DNA of 48,632 bases from Actinomycetota bacterium. Its GTDB lineage: Bacteria > Actinomycetota > Actinomycetes > S36-B12 > GCA-2699445. Made by a program: the position numbers and the translations under genes. Where the stretch lies: NCBI GenBank assembly GCA_029978705.1, contig JAPOIY010000020.1, forward strand, positions 1 to 48,632, in the 5' to 3' direction. The notes under the pieces are model-generated. The model had not been told where the DNA came from and did no database searches. It saw nothing but the letters and a program-made list of their open reading frames with translations. This document shows, in pieces, positions 31,264 to 40,543 of this stretch (positions within the stretch are counted from its first letter, which is position 1; each line of letters opens with the position of its first letter).

Positions 31264-31948
31264 CGGCGCCCGGGACCGGGTCGGCGACCGAGTAGCCGAC
31301 CCCACGCACCGTCCGGATCGGGGAGGTGTCGCCGAGTTTGCCGCGGACCTGCGCGATGTGTACGTCGACGGTGCGGGTACCGCCGGCCGACGAGTAGCCC
31401 CACACCTCCGACAGCAGCTCCTCGCGGGTGAACACCCGCCCGGGGCGCGCCATGAGGTGCGCGAGCAGTTCGAACTCCGTGGCGGTGAGCTCCACCTGGC
31501 GGTCGGCGACAAACACCTCGTGGCTGCCCCGGTCGAGGCTGACGTCCCCGACGCGCAGCACCGCCCCGGCGGTCTCGGGGCCCGCTGCCCGGCGGACCGC
31601 CGCCTTGACGCGGGCCACGAGTTCGCGCGGGCTGAACGGTTTGGTGATGTAGTCGTCCGCGCCCAGTTCCAGGCCCATGACGCGGTCGACCTCGTCGTCA
31701 CGGGCGGTGCAGAACAGGACCGGCGTCCAGTCGTTGTCGGCACGCATGACGCGGCACACCTCGATGCCGTCCATGCCGGGCAGCCCCACATCGAGGATGA
31801 CGGCGACGGGCCGGTCGCGCCGCAGTTCGGCCAGCGCGTCCTCCCCACTGGTGGCGGCGACGACGCTGAACCCCTCGCGGGTCAGGTAGAGACGAACGAC
31901 GTCCCGGATCGCCGGCTCGTCCTCGACGTGCAGGACCAGACCGCGCAT
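31253..31948 (-). CDS. OmpR-family response regulator
   Basis: DNA-binding partner of the following kinase. The 231-residue protein has a receiver domain with acidic EDE at 9-11, phospho-acceptor Asp53 in VILDVGLPGMDG, and Lys103 in YITKPFSPREL. The C-terminal winged helix of OmpR/PhoB type (about 130-225) includes ELTATEFELLAHLMARPGRV, LLSEVWGYSS and RTVRGVGYSV. The ATG at 31946-31948 lies 4 bases after the stop of the HGxxPAAW gene, so it is part of the trpE transcript. Target genes cannot be read from the sequence. Confidence 0.94.
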   Translation of the reverse strand: MRGLVLHVEDEPAIRDVVRLYLTREGFSVVAATSGEDALAELRRDRPVAVILDVGLPGMDGIEVCRVMRADNDWTPVLFCTARDDEVDRVMGLELGADDYITKPFSPRELVARVKAAVRRAAGPETAGAVLRVGDVSLDRGSHEVFVADRQVELTATEFELLAHLMARPGRVFTREELLSEVWGYSSAGGTRTVDVHIAQVRGKLGDTSPIRTVRGVGYSVADPVPGADGD

Positions 31949-31952
31949 GCGG

Positions 31953-32177
31953 TCAGGACCCGGTGCTGACGTGGCCCGGCCGGGGGTCCTTGCCGTAGCC
32001 CATCTGGGCCATGACACGGCCGACGATGCCGCCGATGACGAAGAGCGCCACCCCGCCGATCCAGAACAGGGGCCAGTTGCCGATGACGACGGCGATGGTG
32101 CCCAGCAAGAAGGACACCATCATGATGATGACGGCCGTCCACGCCGCCGGGGTGTTGCCATGGGTGTGATCGCTCAC
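31953..32177 (-). CDS. HGxxPAAW family small membrane protein
   Basis: A 74-residue protein with the family motif HGNTPAAW at residues 6-13, two membrane spans (about 14-34, VIIMMVSFLLGTIAVVIGNW, and 36-53, LFWIGGVALFVIGGIVG) and a charged tail. Proteins of this family lie between trpE and trpC in many actinobacteria and have no established function. The start GTG at 32175-32177 overlaps the trpE stop as GTGA. The response regulator begins 4 bases after its stop. The separate trp-associated membrane protein (TIGR02234 type) usually found in this interval is absent. Confidence 0.9.
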   Translation of the reverse strand: MSDHTHGNTPAAWTAVIIMMVSFLLGTIAVVIGNWPLFWIGGVALFVIGGIVGRVMAQMGYGKDPRPGHVSTGS

Positions 32178-33730
32178 GAGGGTCCCTTCCTCTCGCCGGC
32201 GGGGATCGCCGGTCGCATCGTCGCCGCCACGGCTACAGCCTTCAGCACGGCTGCGGCCTTGTCACGGCATTCCTGATCCTCCCGCGCCGGGTCGGAGTCG
32301 GCCACCAGACCGGCTCCCGCCTGCACATACGCCACATTGTGGCGGATGACGGCGGTCCGGATAGCGATGGCGGTGTCCGCGCCGCCGGCGAAGTCCAGAT
32401 AGCCGACCACGCCGCCATACAGACCCCGGCGCACCGGTTCCAGGTCGTCGATGATCTGCATGGCCCGCACCTTGGGCGCTCCGGACAGGGTGCCGGCCGG
32501 GAACGTCGCCGCGATCGCGTCCTGCGCGGTGCGGTCGGCCGCCAGGTCGCCCATGACGGTCGACACGATGTGCATCACATGGCTGTACCGCTCCACGGAC
32601 ATGAAGTCGACGACCTCGACACTGCCGGGGGCGCACACGCGACCGAGGTCGTTGCGGCCGAGATCGACGAGCATGAGGTGCTCGGCGCGTTCCTTCTCGT
32701 CGGCCAGCAGGTCGTCGGCCAGTTGGGCGTCCGCCTCCGCGTCGGCGCCGCGGGGCCGCGTTCCCGCGATGGGGTGCATCGTCGCGCGGCCGGCGGCGAC
32801 CGTCACCAGCGCCTCCGGGGAGGATCCGACGATGTCCCAGCCGACCGGTCCGGCGAACCCCGTGGCGTCCGGTTCGGGGAGCCGGACGAGGTACATGTAG
32901 GGACTGGGGTTGCTGGCGCGCAGCACGCGGTACACGTCGAGGGCGTCAGCGGGGCAGTCGGTCTCGAACCGCTGGGACAACACGATCTGGAAGGCGTCCC
33001 CGGCCCGGATGTGTTCCTGGGCCGTCTCGACGTGGGCCAGGTAGTCGGCGCGGTGGGTGCGCTGTCGGATGTGGGGGTGGGCGTCGCGGTCGACCGTCAG
33101 CGCCGGCCCCGGCTCGACCCGGCCGAGGTCAGTGGTCATCCGGTCCAGCCGGGCCACCGCGTCGTGCCACGCCTCGTCGGCCCGTTCCGGGCTGTCGTCG
33201 AAGTTGATGGCGTTGGCGATGAGGACGACGCTGCCGTCGCTGTGGTCCAGGACGGCGATGTCGGTCGCCAGCAGCATGCCCAACTCGGGCAGGCCCAGCT
33301 CGTCGGGGTTGTCGTCGGGGATGCGCTCCCAGCGGCGCACCACGTCGTAGGCGAGATACCCGACCATGCCCGACGTGAACGGGGGGAGGTCCGGGTGGGC
33401 CGGGGTGGCCAGCGCGGCCACGGTGTCCCGCAGCACGTCGACGGCCCGCCCCTGCGTCGGCAGCCCGGCGGGCACGCGCCCGATCCACCGGGCGTTGCCG
33501 ACGGCGTCGGCGGACAGCATGGCGGCGCTGGCGACGCCCACGAACGAGTAGCGGGACCAGACTCCCTGTTCGGCCGACTCGAGCAGGAATGTCCCGGGCC
33601 GGTTGTGGGCCAGCGCGCGGTAGACGCCGACGGGCGTGACGCCGTCGGCGAGCACGCGGCGGACCACGGGAATGACCCGGCTGTCGCGGGCGCGGGCGCG
33701 GAAGGTGTCGCGGTCCGGGGTGATGGTCAC
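32174..33730 (-). CDS. trpE: Anthranilate synthase component I TrpE
   Basis: Uses chorismate and ammonia to make anthranilate, the first step of tryptophan synthesis. The 518-residue protein has the N-terminal feedback region with LLES ([16 protein letters not shown]) and the chorismate-binding core: [56 protein letters not shown] and [14 protein letters not shown]. The GTG start overlaps the hisI stop as GTGA. The glutaminase trpG and trpD are not in the window, so they must be elsewhere. Confidence 0.97.
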   Translation of the reverse strand: MTITPDRDTFRARARDSRVIPVVRRVLADGVTPVGVYRALAHNRPGTFLLESAEQGVWSRYSFVGVASAAMLSADAVGNARWIGRVPAGLPTQGRAVDVLRDTVAALATPAHPDLPPFTSGMVGYLAYDVVRRWERIPDDNPDELGLPELGMLLATDIAVLDHSDGSVVLIANAINFDDSPERADEAWHDAVARLDRMTTDLGRVEPGPALTVDRDAHPHIRQRTHRADYLAHVETAQEHIRAGDAFQIVLSQRFETDCPADALDVYRVLRASNPSPYMYLVRLPEPDATGFAGPVGWDIVGSSPEALVTVAAGRATMHPIAGTRPRGADAEADAQLADDLLADEKERAEHLMLVDLGRNDLGRVCAPGSVEVVDFMSVERYSHVMHIVSTVMGDLAADRTAQDAIAATFPAGTLSGAPKVRAMQIIDDLEPVRRGLYGGVVGYLDFAGGADTAIAIRTAVIRHNVAYVQAGAGLVADSDPAREDQECRDKAAAVLKAVAVAATMRPAIPAGERKGPS

Positions 33731-34068
33731 GTCGGCTCCTCGGCCGCGCCGAAACACGAGCGGCTGCCGGTGTGGCACGCGGGTCCGGTCTGGTCGACCT
33801 GCAGCAGGAGGGTGTCGCCGTCGCAGTCGACGGCGATCGAGCGGACCCGTTGCACGTGACCGGAGGTCTCCCCCTTGACCCACTGCCGGTTGCGGCTGCG
33901 ACTGAAGTAGGTCGCGCGGCCGGTGGCGACGGTGGTCGCGAGGGCCGCGCGGTCCATCCACGCCATCATGAGGACCTCGCCGCTGGTGGCGTCCTGGGCG
34001 ATCGCGGGGACGAGGCCGTCTGCGGTGAAGACGACGCGGTCCGCCAGGGGCGGCTCGGTGGTGGCCAT
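33727..34068 (-). CDS. hisI: Phosphoribosyl-AMP cyclohydrolase HisI
   Basis: Opens the adenine ring of phosphoribosyl-AMP, the third step of histidine synthesis. The 113-residue monofunctional form has [31 protein letters not shown] and the metal ligands in VDCDGDTLL (Asp81, Cys82, Asp83, Asp85) plus [12 protein letters not shown] (Cys98, Cys105). The ATG is 6 bases after CACAAT, with no ribosome-binding site, suggesting a leaderless start to the hisI-trp transcript. It is separated from the rest of the his genes by a plus-strand gene. Confidence 0.96.
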   Translation of the reverse strand: MATTEPPLADRVVFTADGLVPAIAQDATSGEVLMMAWMDRAALATTVATGRATYFSRSRNRQWVKGETSGHVQRVRSIAVDCDGDTLLLQVDQTGPACHTGSRSCFGAAEEPT

Positions 34069-34074
34069 GGGGAC

Positions 34075-34080
34075 ATTGTG
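34075..34080 (-). promoter_or_regulatory. Weak -10-like hexamer before hisI
   Basis: CACAAT (last four bases AnAAT-like, lacking the first T of TAnnnT) is 6 bases before the hisI ATG. An equivalent CACAAT precedes the plus-strand gene at 42302 by 7 bases. Confidence 0.35.
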
Positions 34081-34152
34081 CCGTGGCTGCGCCGCGGCCG
34101 ACGGAGCCGCCACGGCAGGGCGGTTTCCGCCGCGCCGCAGGGGGTCCCTACC

Positions 34153-34830
34153 ATGGTCGCCGTGGCGGCTATCGATCTGGCGCGATCTGAGCGCGCGGAA
34201 CTGTGCGATCTGCTGGAGCAGACGGGACCCGACGAGGCGACGCTGTGCGCCGGCTGGACCACCCGCGACCTGGCCGCGCACCTGGTCATCCGGGAGGGTC
34301 GACCCGACGCCGCCCTGGGGGTGCTGGGCGGCCCGCTGGCCTCCTGGACGGACAAGGTGCAGAACGACGCGGCGTCCCAGGACTACGACAAGCTGGTGCG
34401 CCTGGTGCGCACCGGCCCGCCCGTCTGGTCCTACTTCCGGCTGCCGTGGGTGGACGGGCAGTTCAACACGATCGAGTACTACGTGCACCACGAGGATGTC
34501 CGGCGCGCCCAGCCGCAGTGGAGCACCCGCGACCTCGATCCCGAGTTGCAGGACTTCCTGTGGGACCGCCTCACGTTCGCCGGACGGGGCTGGTTCCACG
34601 GAGTCGCCGGCGGGGTCACGCTCGTGCGCACCGACCGGCCCGATACCAGCCATAAGGTCAAGTCGGGTGACGCCATGATCACCATCAGCGGGACGCCCGG
34701 CGAGTTGATGATGGTGGCGTTCGGACGCCGTGAGGCGGACGTGGAGATCGAGGGCACCGAGGAGGCCGTCGCGTCGTTCGCGCAGGCCACCCTGCACATC
34801 GACACCGACGACCTGTGGCCGGAGGCCTGA
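34153..34830 (+). CDS. TIGR03085 family / mycothiol-dependent maleylpyruvate isomerase-like protein
   Basis: A 225-residue DinB-like protein with [40 protein letters not shown] (the GW...RDLxxHL motif with a likely metal His), and [13 protein letters not shown] with a second His cluster, which together suggest a metal site. Members of this actinobacterial family are related to mycothiol maleylpyruvate isomerases, but substrates are unknown. Two starts are possible: ATG at 34153 with AGGGGG 8 bases upstream, or GTG at 34162, which is 7 bases after TACCAT in a leaderless pattern. The gene splits hisI from hisF and converges with hisF with 7 bases between stops. Confidence 0.85.
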   Translation: MVAVAAIDLARSERAELCDLLEQTGPDEATLCAGWTTRDLAAHLVIREGRPDAALGVLGGPLASWTDKVQNDAASQDYDKLVRLVRTGPPVWSYFRLPWVDGQFNTIEYYVHHEDVRRAQPQWSTRDLDPELQDFLWDRLTFAGRGWFHGVAGGVTLVRTDRPDTSHKVKSGDAMITISGTPGELMMVAFGRREADVEIEGTEEAVASFAQATLHIDTDDLWPEA

Positions 34831-34837
34831 GCGGCCG

Positions 34838-35599
34838 TCAGCGTACCGGCACCCCGGCAGCGGACATCGTCTGTTTGACGGCTCCGATACTGGTGGCCGC
34901 GAAGTGGAACACACTGGCGGCGAGCACGGCGTCCGCGCCGGCGGCCACGGCCGGGGCGAAGTGTTCCGGCTCGCCCGCCCCGCCGCTCGCGATCAGGGGC
35001 AGCGAGGTGACGGCCCGCACCGCCCGGATCATGGCGAGGTCGAACCCGGCGGTGGTCCCGTCGGCGTCCATGGAGTTCAGCAGGATCTCGCCGGCGCCGA
35101 GGTCCTCCGCCCGACGCACCCAGTCGAGGGCGTCGAGGCCGGCGGACTTCCGGCCCCCGTGGGTGGTCACCTCGAAGCCACTGGGCTGGTCTGCGGAACG
35201 GCGGGCGTCGACGCTGAGCACGACACACTGCGACCCGAACCGGGTGGCGGCCTCCGCCAGCAGGACGGGGCGGGCGATGGCGGCGGTGTTGACACCGACC
35301 TTGTCGGCCCCGGCCCGCAGGAGCATGTCGAAGTCCTCGATGGCGCGCACGCCGCCCCCGACGGTCAGCGGGATGAACACCTGTTCGGCGGTCCGACGCA
35401 CCACCTCGACCATGGTGCTGCGCCCGGAGTGGCTCGCGGAGATGTCGAGGAACACCAGTTCGTCGGCGCCGGAGGAACTGTAGTGCGCGGCCAGCGCGAC
35501 GGGGTCGCCGGCGTCGCGCAGGTCGACGAAGTTGACTCCCTTGACGACCCGGCCGTCGTCGACGTCGAGACACGGGATGACACGGACGGCGAGGGACAC
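34838..35599 (-). CDS. hisF: Imidazole glycerol phosphate synthase cyclase subunit HisF
   Basis: Uses ammonia from HisH to form imidazole glycerol phosphate and AICAR. The 253-residue barrel has [19 protein letters not shown] with catalytic Asp12, [30 protein letters not shown] with catalytic Asp131, and [12 protein letters not shown]. The GTG start at 35597-35599 is 6 bases after TACCCT. It is separated from hisA by 111 bases that hold a strong palindrome, so hisF probably begins its own transcript. Confidence 0.97.
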   Translation of the reverse strand: MSLAVRVIPCLDVDDGRVVKGVNFVDLRDAGDPVALAAHYSSSGADELVFLDISASHSGRSTMVEVVRRTAEQVFIPLTVGGGVRAIEDFDMLLRAGADKVGVNTAAIARPVLLAEAATRFGSQCVVLSVDARRSADQPSGFEVTTHGGRKSAGLDALDWVRRAEDLGAGEILLNSMDADGTTAGFDLAMIRAVRAVTSLPLIASGGAGEPEHFAPAVAAGADAVLAASVFHFAATSIGAVKQTMSAAGVPVR

Positions 35600-35605
35600 C
35601 CTGCC

Positions 35606-35611
35606 AGGGTA
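35606..35611 (-). promoter_or_regulatory. -10 element for probable leaderless hisF transcript
   Basis: TACCCT (TAnnnT) lies 6 bases before the hisF GTG. The same hexamer and spacing precede lspA. Confidence 0.45.
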
Positions 35612-35674
35612 GGCGGGGCCGGATGGAGGCACGGAACTGCCCCGCACCCGCAGAACTCCCGCCCCACGCTGCCG

Positions 35675-35698
35675 GACCTGCCCCGTACGGGGCAGGTC
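35675..35698. terminator. Perfect 24-bp palindrome between hisA and hisF
   Basis: GACCTGCCCC and GGGGCAGGTC flank GTAC; the whole is an exact palindrome, 12 bases after the hisA stop on the minus strand. As RNA it forms a 10-bp GC-rich stem without a U-tract. It could be a terminator for the hisDCBH-A transcript or an operator for hisF. Confidence 0.5.
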
Positions 35699-35710
35699 TG
35701 CGGTCGGGGG

Positions 35711-36466
35711 TCAGAGGTCGCCGGGGGTGAGGAAGTTGTGACGCGGTTCGACCGCCACGAGGGCCTCGGGCAGCGTGAAGGCCCCTGCGTACAGGGCCTT
35801 GCCGATGATGGCACCCTCGACGCCGTCGGGCACCAGCTCCGCCAGCGAGTGGAGGTCCTCGAGGCGGCCGATGCCGCCGGAGGCGACGACGGGCCGGTCG
35901 GTGGCGCGGCACACCGACCGCAGCAACTCGAGGTTGGGGCCCTTGAGGGTGCCGTCCTTGGCGACGTCGGTGACCACGTAACGGGCACACCCCTCGCCGT
36001 CGAGGCGGGCAAGGGTCTCGAACAGCTCGCCGCCCTCCTGGGTCCAGCCGCGGGCCGCCAGGGTCGTGCCCCGCACGTCCAGTCCCACGGCGATCCGCTC
36101 CCCGAACTCGGCGATCACCCGGGCGCACCACTCGGGGCGTTCCAGGGCGGCGGTACCCAGGTTGACGCGGGCACAGCCGGTGGCCAGAGCTGCGGTCAGG
36201 GACTCGTCGTCGCGGATGCCGCCCGACAGCTCGACGGCGATGTCGAGGCGGCCGACGACGTGGGCCAGCAGGTCCCGGTTGGAGCCCCGCCCGAAGGCCG
36301 CGTCGAGGTCGACGAGGTGGATCCACTCGGCCCCCTGCTCCTGCCACGTGAGGGCGGCCTCGGTGGGGTCCCCGTAGTCCGTCTCGGTGCCGGCCTCGCC
36401 CTGCAGCAGGCGGACCGCGGTGCCGTCCGCGACATCGACGGCCGGGAGCAGTTCCAGGTGGGTCAC
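35711..36466 (-). CDS. hisA: Phosphoribosyl isomerase A, HisA/TrpF bifunctional type (PriA)
   Basis: In actinobacteria one enzyme isomerises both ProFAR (histidine) and phosphoribosylanthranilate (tryptophan). The 251-residue barrel has [19 protein letters not shown] (Asp11, Arg19), [13 protein letters not shown], the RGWTQEGG segment found in the bifunctional group, and [15 protein letters not shown] with the second catalytic Asp (171). No trpF is present in the window, and trp genes lie next door, which supports bifunctionality; the Arg19 and Trp141 positions are compatible. The GTG start follows the DUF2510 gene by 10 bases. The isomerase is also called PriA, which is unrelated to the primosomal priA at the window start. 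Confidence 0.95.
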   Translation of the reverse strand: MTHLELLPAVDVADGTAVRLLQGEAGTETDYGDPTEAALTWQEQGAEWIHLVDLDAAFGRGSNRDLLAHVVGRLDIAVELSGGIRDDESLTAALATGCARVNLGTAALERPEWCARVIAEFGERIAVGLDVRGTTLAARGWTQEGGELFETLARLDGEGCARYVVTDVAKDGTLKGPNLELLRSVCRATDRPVVASGGIGRLEDLHSLAELVPDGVEGAIIGKALYAGAFTLPEALVAVEPRHNFLTPGDL

Positions 36467-36476
36467 GACCCTCAGC

Positions 36477-36881
36477 CTAGGGGGTGGGGGGAACGGTCGG
36501 GGGCGCGGTGGGAGCGGCGGTGGGGGCCGCCGTCGGGGTCACGGGGGGTTTGGTGGGCGCCTTCGTGGGGGCGGTGGGCACGGCCGTGGGCACCGCCGTG
36601 GGGGTCACCGGTGCGACGGGGGTCGGTTCGCTCGAGCTGCTGCGGAACAGGAAGAACCAGAGCGCGGCCAGGATGGCCACGACCACGAGGAGGATGATGA
36701 TCACCAGCGCCCACGTGTTGCTGCTGCTCTTCTCCTCGCCGGGGCCGGTGGTGACGGGCTGGCCGTCCACCCCTACGGCCAGGGGGTAGGCGCGGGCCTC
36801 GGTCCACTGGGTGCCATCCCAGAACCGCTGGCGACTGGGTTCCTCCGGGTCGGGGTACCACCCGGGAATCGGATCGGACAT
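36477..36881 (-). CDS. DUF2510 domain membrane protein with Thr/Pro-rich tail
   Basis: A 134-residue protein. Residues 4-28 are a DUF2510 domain ([20 protein letters not shown], then TQWTEAR), a short N-terminal module common in actinobacterial membrane proteins. A span follows at about 56-78 ([20 protein letters not shown]), and the C-terminal region of about 50 residues is made of Pro/Thr/Ala repeats ([19 protein letters not shown]), likely exposed outside the cell. The ATG follows GGAGG. It lies between hisH and hisA, where no histidine enzyme is expected, so it may be an insertion or a conserved neighbour. Function unknown. Confidence 0.85.
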   Translation of the reverse strand: MSDPIPGWYPDPEEPSRQRFWDGTQWTEARAYPLAVGVDGQPVTTGPGEEKSSSNTWALVIIILLVVVAILAALWFFLFRSSSSEPTPVAPVTPTAVPTAVPTAPTKAPTKPPVTPTAAPTAAPTAPPTVPPTP

Positions 36882-36907
36882 CGCACCTCCATTCGGCTGT
36901 GGTGAAT

Positions 36908-37525
36908 CTAGCGCAGCGCGGCCAGCCAGTTGGCCATCACCGACAGCCCCGCGTCGCCGGACTTCTCCGGATGGAACTGCGTGGCCGCCAGCGCCCCCGT
37001 CTCGGCGGCCGCCACGAAGGGGCCGCCGTAGTCGCTCCACGTGGCGGCCCCGGGGGGTCCGTCCCACGCCCGGGCGGCGTAGGAGTGCACGAAGTAGAAG
37101 CGCTCGTCGCCCACGCCGGCGAACAACGTGCTGCCGGGCGGGGCGATCACCGTGTTCCAGCCCATGTGCGGCAGCACGGGGGCGGTGAGCCGCGTGACGT
37201 CGCCGCGCCACACTCCCAGCCCCTCGGTGACGAGGCCGTGTTCGTCGCCCGCGTCGAACATCACCTGCATTCCCACACAGATCCCCAGGACGGGGCGTCC
37301 ACCGGCCAGCCGCTCGCCGATGAGGCGGGGCCCGGAGGCGGCCCGCAGGCCCGCCGCGCAGGCCGCGAACGCGCCCACCCCGGGGACGACGAGCCCGGCG
37401 CACGCGAGCGCCTCGGCGGGGTCGGCGCTGATCACGGCGTCGGCGCCGACCCGGAGCAGCGAGTTCTGGGCGGACCGGACGTTCCCGAAGCCGTAGTCGA
37501 AGACGACGACCCGTGGTCGCGTCAC
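36908..37525 (-). CDS. hisH: Imidazole glycerol phosphate synthase glutaminase subunit HisH
   Basis: Class I glutaminase that supplies ammonia to HisF. The 205-residue protein has [18 protein letters not shown] at the N-terminus, the oxyanion-loop VVPGVGAF, nucleophile Cys83 in [11 protein letters not shown], and the His185-Glu187 pair in [10 protein letters not shown]. The GTG at 37523-37525 overlaps the hisB stop as GTGA. A strong hairpin lies 4 bases before it. hisF, its partner, is two genes downstream beyond a palindrome. Confidence 0.96.
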   Translation of the reverse strand: MTRPRVVVFDYGFGNVRSAQNSLLRVGADAVISADPAEALACAGLVVPGVGAFAACAAGLRAASGPRLIGERLAGGRPVLGICVGMQVMFDAGDEHGLVTEGLGVWRGDVTRLTAPVLPHMGWNTVIAPPGSTLFAGVGDERFYFVHSYAARAWDGPPGAATWSDYGGPFVAAAETGALAATQFHPEKSGDAGLSVMANWLAALR

Positions 37526-38112
37526 CCCAGGGTCCCCTTCGTACTGGGGACCCCGATGACCCGCGGGTCGGGGGCGACCGCGGTGCGCAGGGAACGCGCC
37601 ACCGACTTGAACTGGGCTTCGACGATGTGGTGGGCGTTGCGCCCCGACAGGACCCTCACATGCAGCGTGATCTGCGCGGTCGCCACGATGGACTCCCAGA
37701 TGTGCCGGGTGAGTGTGGTGTCGTAGGTGCCGATCAACTCCACCAGCTCGGGCTCGTCGTGCACCAGATACGGGCGCCCGGACAGGTCGACGGCGCTCTG
37801 CACGAGGGCCTCGTCCAGCGGTACCAGCGCATCGCCGTAGCGGCGCAGGCCCGCTTTGTCGCCCAGCGCCTCGCGCAGGGCCTGCCCGACAGCCAGGGAC
37901 GTGTCCTCCACGGTGTGGTGGGCGTCGACCTCGAGGTCGCCCTCGGTGCGGATGGTCAGGTCGAAGCCGCCGTGTTTGCCCAGCTGCGCCATCATGTGGT
38001 CGTAGAAGGGAACGCCGGTCGCGACGTCGGCCACCCCCGTCCCATCCAGGTCGAGGCTCACCGAGACCCGGCTCTCCTTGGTGGCGCGTTCCACTGTGGC
38101 GGTGCGGCTCAT
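37522..38112 (-). CDS. hisB: Imidazoleglycerol-phosphate dehydratase HisB
   Basis: Manganese enzyme that dehydrates imidazole glycerol phosphate. The 196-residue monofunctional protein shows [32 protein letters not shown], the metal motif [11 protein letters not shown], and [19 protein letters not shown], which is the second metal half. There is no fused phosphatase domain. The ATG overlaps the hisC stop as ATGA. Confidence 0.97.
   Translation of the reverse strand: MSRTATVERATKESRVSVSLDLDGTGVADVATGVPFYDHMMAQLGKHGGFDLTIRTEGDLEVDAHHTVEDTSLAVGQALREALGDKAGLRRYGDALVPLDEALVQSAVDLSGRPYLVHDEPELVELIGTYDTTLTRHIWESIVATAQITLHVRVLSGRNAHHIVEAQFKSVARSLRTAVAPDPRVIGVPSTKGTLG
37530..37553 (-). promoter_or_regulatory. 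Hairpin in the end of hisB before the hisH start
   Basis: GGGTCCCC and GGGGACCC form a perfect 8-bp stem around an 8-base loop, ending 4 bases before the hisH GTG; the downstream arm includes the only purine-rich ribosome-site-like bases (GGGGA). Possible control of hisH translation is inference. Confidence 0.3.
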
Positions 38113-39191
38113 CGTCGTCCTTCCTCGTCGAGGGCTGCCAGCAGCGCCTCCTGCAGCGCTCGGTTCTCCGCGGGCGTCCCGATACTGGCACGGAGGTGGC
38201 CCGGCCCACCGGTCTCCCGGATCAACACCCCTGCGTCCCGCAGTTCCGTGAACAGGGCCCGGGAGTCCGGCACGGGGCCGAGGAGGATGAAGTTCGCGGA
38301 CGACTCGGCGGCGGGGATCCCGTGGTCGGCCAGCCAGCGCGCCATCCGCTCCCGTTCGGCGACGACCTCGGCGACGGGAGCCAACAGCTCGGTCTCGTGG
38401 GCCAGGGCGGCGGTCGCCGCTGCCTGCGTGACCGCGGACAGGTGGTACGGCAGACGCACGAGGCGCAGGGCGTCCACGATGCCCGGCGCGGCGACGGCGT
38501 AGCCGACCCGCAGCCCCGCCAGCCCCCACGCCTTGCTCATGGTCCGCAGCACGACGAGGCGGGGGAGGTCAGGCAGCAGCGCGACGGCGGAGCTCCCCGG
38601 CGGGGCGAACTCCACGTAGGCCTCGTCGACGACGAGGAGTCCGGACCCCGCGAGGTCGTGCAGTTCCCGGATCGTGGAGTGGTCGAGCAGTCCGCCGGTG
38701 GGGTTGTTGGGGCTCGCCACGACGACCACCACCGGTCGGTGTTCCGCGACGATCGCCGCACCCGCGGCCAGGTCGGGCGAGTGGTCGGCGCGGCGGGGGG
38801 CCTCGCGGTAGGCGGTGTTGGTGTCGCGGGCGTACACCGGATACATCGAGTAGGTGGGCGCGAAGGACAGGCAGGTGCGGCCCGGCCCCCCGAACGCCCC
38901 GAGCAGCTGGTGCATCACCTCGTTGCTGCCGTTGGCGGCCCAGACCTGGTCGGGCGGGACGCCGTGGCCCACGTACCGCGCGAGCGCGGCCCGCAGTTCG
39001 GTCGCCTCCCGGTCGGGGTAGCGGTTCGCGTCGGTCAGGGCGGTGGCCACGGCACGGCTCATGGCCGCCACCGCACCCTGCGGCGGCGGGTACGGGTTCT
39101 CGTTGACGTTGAGACGCACCGGGACCTGGTCGGTCGGGGCGCCGTAAGGTTCCTGGCCGACCAGGTCGGCCCGCAGCGGCAGGTCAGTCAT
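38109..39191 (-). CDS. hisC: Histidinol-phosphate aminotransferase HisC
   Basis: Pyridoxal phosphate enzyme that makes histidinol phosphate from imidazole acetol phosphate. The 360-residue fold-type I protein has [52 protein letters not shown] and the PLP Lys in [17 protein letters not shown]. The ATG overlaps the hisD stop by 8 bases (ATGACTGA). Confidence 0.97.
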   Translation of the reverse strand: MTDLPLRADLVGQEPYGAPTDQVPVRLNVNENPYPPPQGAVAAMSRAVATALTDANRYPDREATELRAALARYVGHGVPPDQVWAANGSNEVMHQLLGAFGGPGRTCLSFAPTYSMYPVYARDTNTAYREAPRRADHSPDLAAGAAIVAEHRPVVVVVASPNNPTGGLLDHSTIRELHDLAGSGLLVVDEAYVEFAPPGSSAVALLPDLPRLVVLRTMSKAWGLAGLRVGYAVAAPGIVDALRLVRLPYHLSAVTQAAATAALAHETELLAPVAEVVAERERMARWLADHGIPAAESSANFILLGPVPDSRALFTELRDAGVLIRETGGPGHLRASIGTPAENRALQEALLAALDEEGRR

Positions 39192-40488
39192 CGGCGTCCC
39201 GGGCGGCCACCGCGGCGCCGTGGGCGGGCAGGTCCTCCGCGTCGGCCAGGACCTGCACGGTGGGGGCGATGTCGGCGAGCGCCGCGCGATCGTAGTGCAC
39301 GACCTGCACCGGGCGGAGGAACGTGTGCACCCCCAGTCCGGCGGAGTGGGCGGCGGCTCCGCCGGTGGGCAGCACGTGGTTGGAGCCGGCGGCGTAGTCG
39401 CCGAGGGAGACGGGGGTGTCGCGCCCCACGAAGATGGCGCCCGCGTTGGTGATCCGGTCGGCCACCTCCTGGGCCTCGCGGGTGTGGATCTCGAGGTGTT
39501 CGGCCCCGTAGCGGTCGGCGACGGCGATGGCGTCGGCCAGCGTGTCCACCACCACGATGGCGCTCTGGGGTCCGGCCAGGGCCTCGCCGATCCGCTCCCG
39601 GTGTTTGGTGCGGGGCACCTGCAGCGCCAGTTCCCCGACGACGGCGTCGCCCAGGTCCGCGGAGTCGGTGACCAGGACGGCCGCGGCGAGGGGGTCGTGT
39701 TCGGCCTGGCTGATCAGGTCGGCCGCCACGCAGGCGGCGTCGGCACTGTCATCGGCGATGATCATGATCTCGGTGGGGCCCGCCTCCGAGTCGATGCCCA
39801 CGGTGCCCACCACGAGGCGTTTGGCGGCGGTGACCCAGACGTTGCCGGGCCCCGTGATGGTGCGGACCGGCGCGACGGTGGTGCCCGCCCCGGTGCCGCC
39901 GTGCGCCAGCAGGGCGATGGCCTGCGCGCCGCCCACGGCGTAGACCTCGGTGACACCGAGAAGCTGACAGGTGGCCAGGACCGTCGGGTGCGGCCAGCCG
40001 TCGTTGTCCTTCTGCGGCGGGGACACGACCGCCAGGGAGGGCACGCCCGCCTCCTGTGCCGGGACCACGTTCATGATCACGCTGGAGGGGTAGACGGCGC
40101 GACCGCCGGGAACGTACAGCCCGACCCGGTCGACCGGGACGAAGCGCAGCGTGACCGAGGCGCCCGGCACGACCGTGGTGACGATGTCGCGGGGGCGCTG
40201 GTCGGCATGCACCCGGCGTACCCGGCCGATGGCCGTGGTGAGAGCGGTGACCACGTCCTCCGGCAGGGTCGCCAGACTGTCGGCCAGGACGGCCGCGGGC
40301 ACCCGCAGCGCGGGCGGGCGCACGCCGTCCAGCCGCTCGCCCCACCGCAGGGCCGCCTCGGGGCCGCCGGCGGCCACGTCGGACACGATCGGGGCCGCCT
40401 GGGCGACGGCGTCCGACACATCGGTGCCGGCCCGGGGCAGACGCACGTCGGCGCCCGCCCGGCCTCGCTCGTCCATGACCCGGATCAC
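39184..40488 (-). CDS. hisD: Histidinol dehydrogenase HisD
   Basis: Zinc enzyme that oxidises histidinol to histidine with two NAD. The 434-residue protein has [47 protein letters not shown], the substrate region [26 protein letters not shown], and [15 protein letters not shown]. The GTG start (40486-40488) is 6 bases after TAGACT, without a ribosome-binding site, fitting a leaderless his transcript; an ATG four codons in is a less likely start. It heads the hisD-C-B-H operon. Confidence 0.97.
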   Translation of the reverse strand: MIRVMDERGRAGADVRLPRAGTDVSDAVAQAAPIVSDVAAGGPEAALRWGERLDGVRPPALRVPAAVLADSLATLPEDVVTALTTAIGRVRRVHADQRPRDIVTTVVPGASVTLRFVPVDRVGLYVPGGRAVYPSSVIMNVVPAQEAGVPSLAVVSPPQKDNDGWPHPTVLATCQLLGVTEVYAVGGAQAIALLAHGGTGAGTTVAPVRTITGPGNVWVTAAKRLVVGTVGIDSEAGPTEIMIIADDSADAACVAADLISQAEHDPLAAAVLVTDSADLGDAVVGELALQVPRTKHRERIGEALAGPQSAIVVVDTLADAIAVADRYGAEHLEIHTREAQEVADRITNAGAIFVGRDTPVSLGDYAAGSNHVLPTGGAAAHSAGLGVHTFLRPVQVVHYDRAALADIAPTVQVLADAEDLPAHGAAVAARDADD

Positions 40489-40494
40489 TCGCCT

Positions 40495-40500
40495 AGTCTA
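40495..40500 (-). promoter_or_regulatory. -10 element for probable leaderless his operon transcript
   Basis: TAGACT (TAnnnT) lies 6 bases before the hisD GTG. No obvious -35 box. Confidence 0.5.
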
Positions 40501-40543
40501 CGGACAGACCGCACCTCCGGGTGCTCACGAGGGGAGCCGGCGG

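Noticed and set aside
34069-34152. Trp or His attenuator leader peptide before hisI-trpE
   Set aside because: No run of Trp or His codons and no leader peptide is seen; the hisI start appears leaderless.
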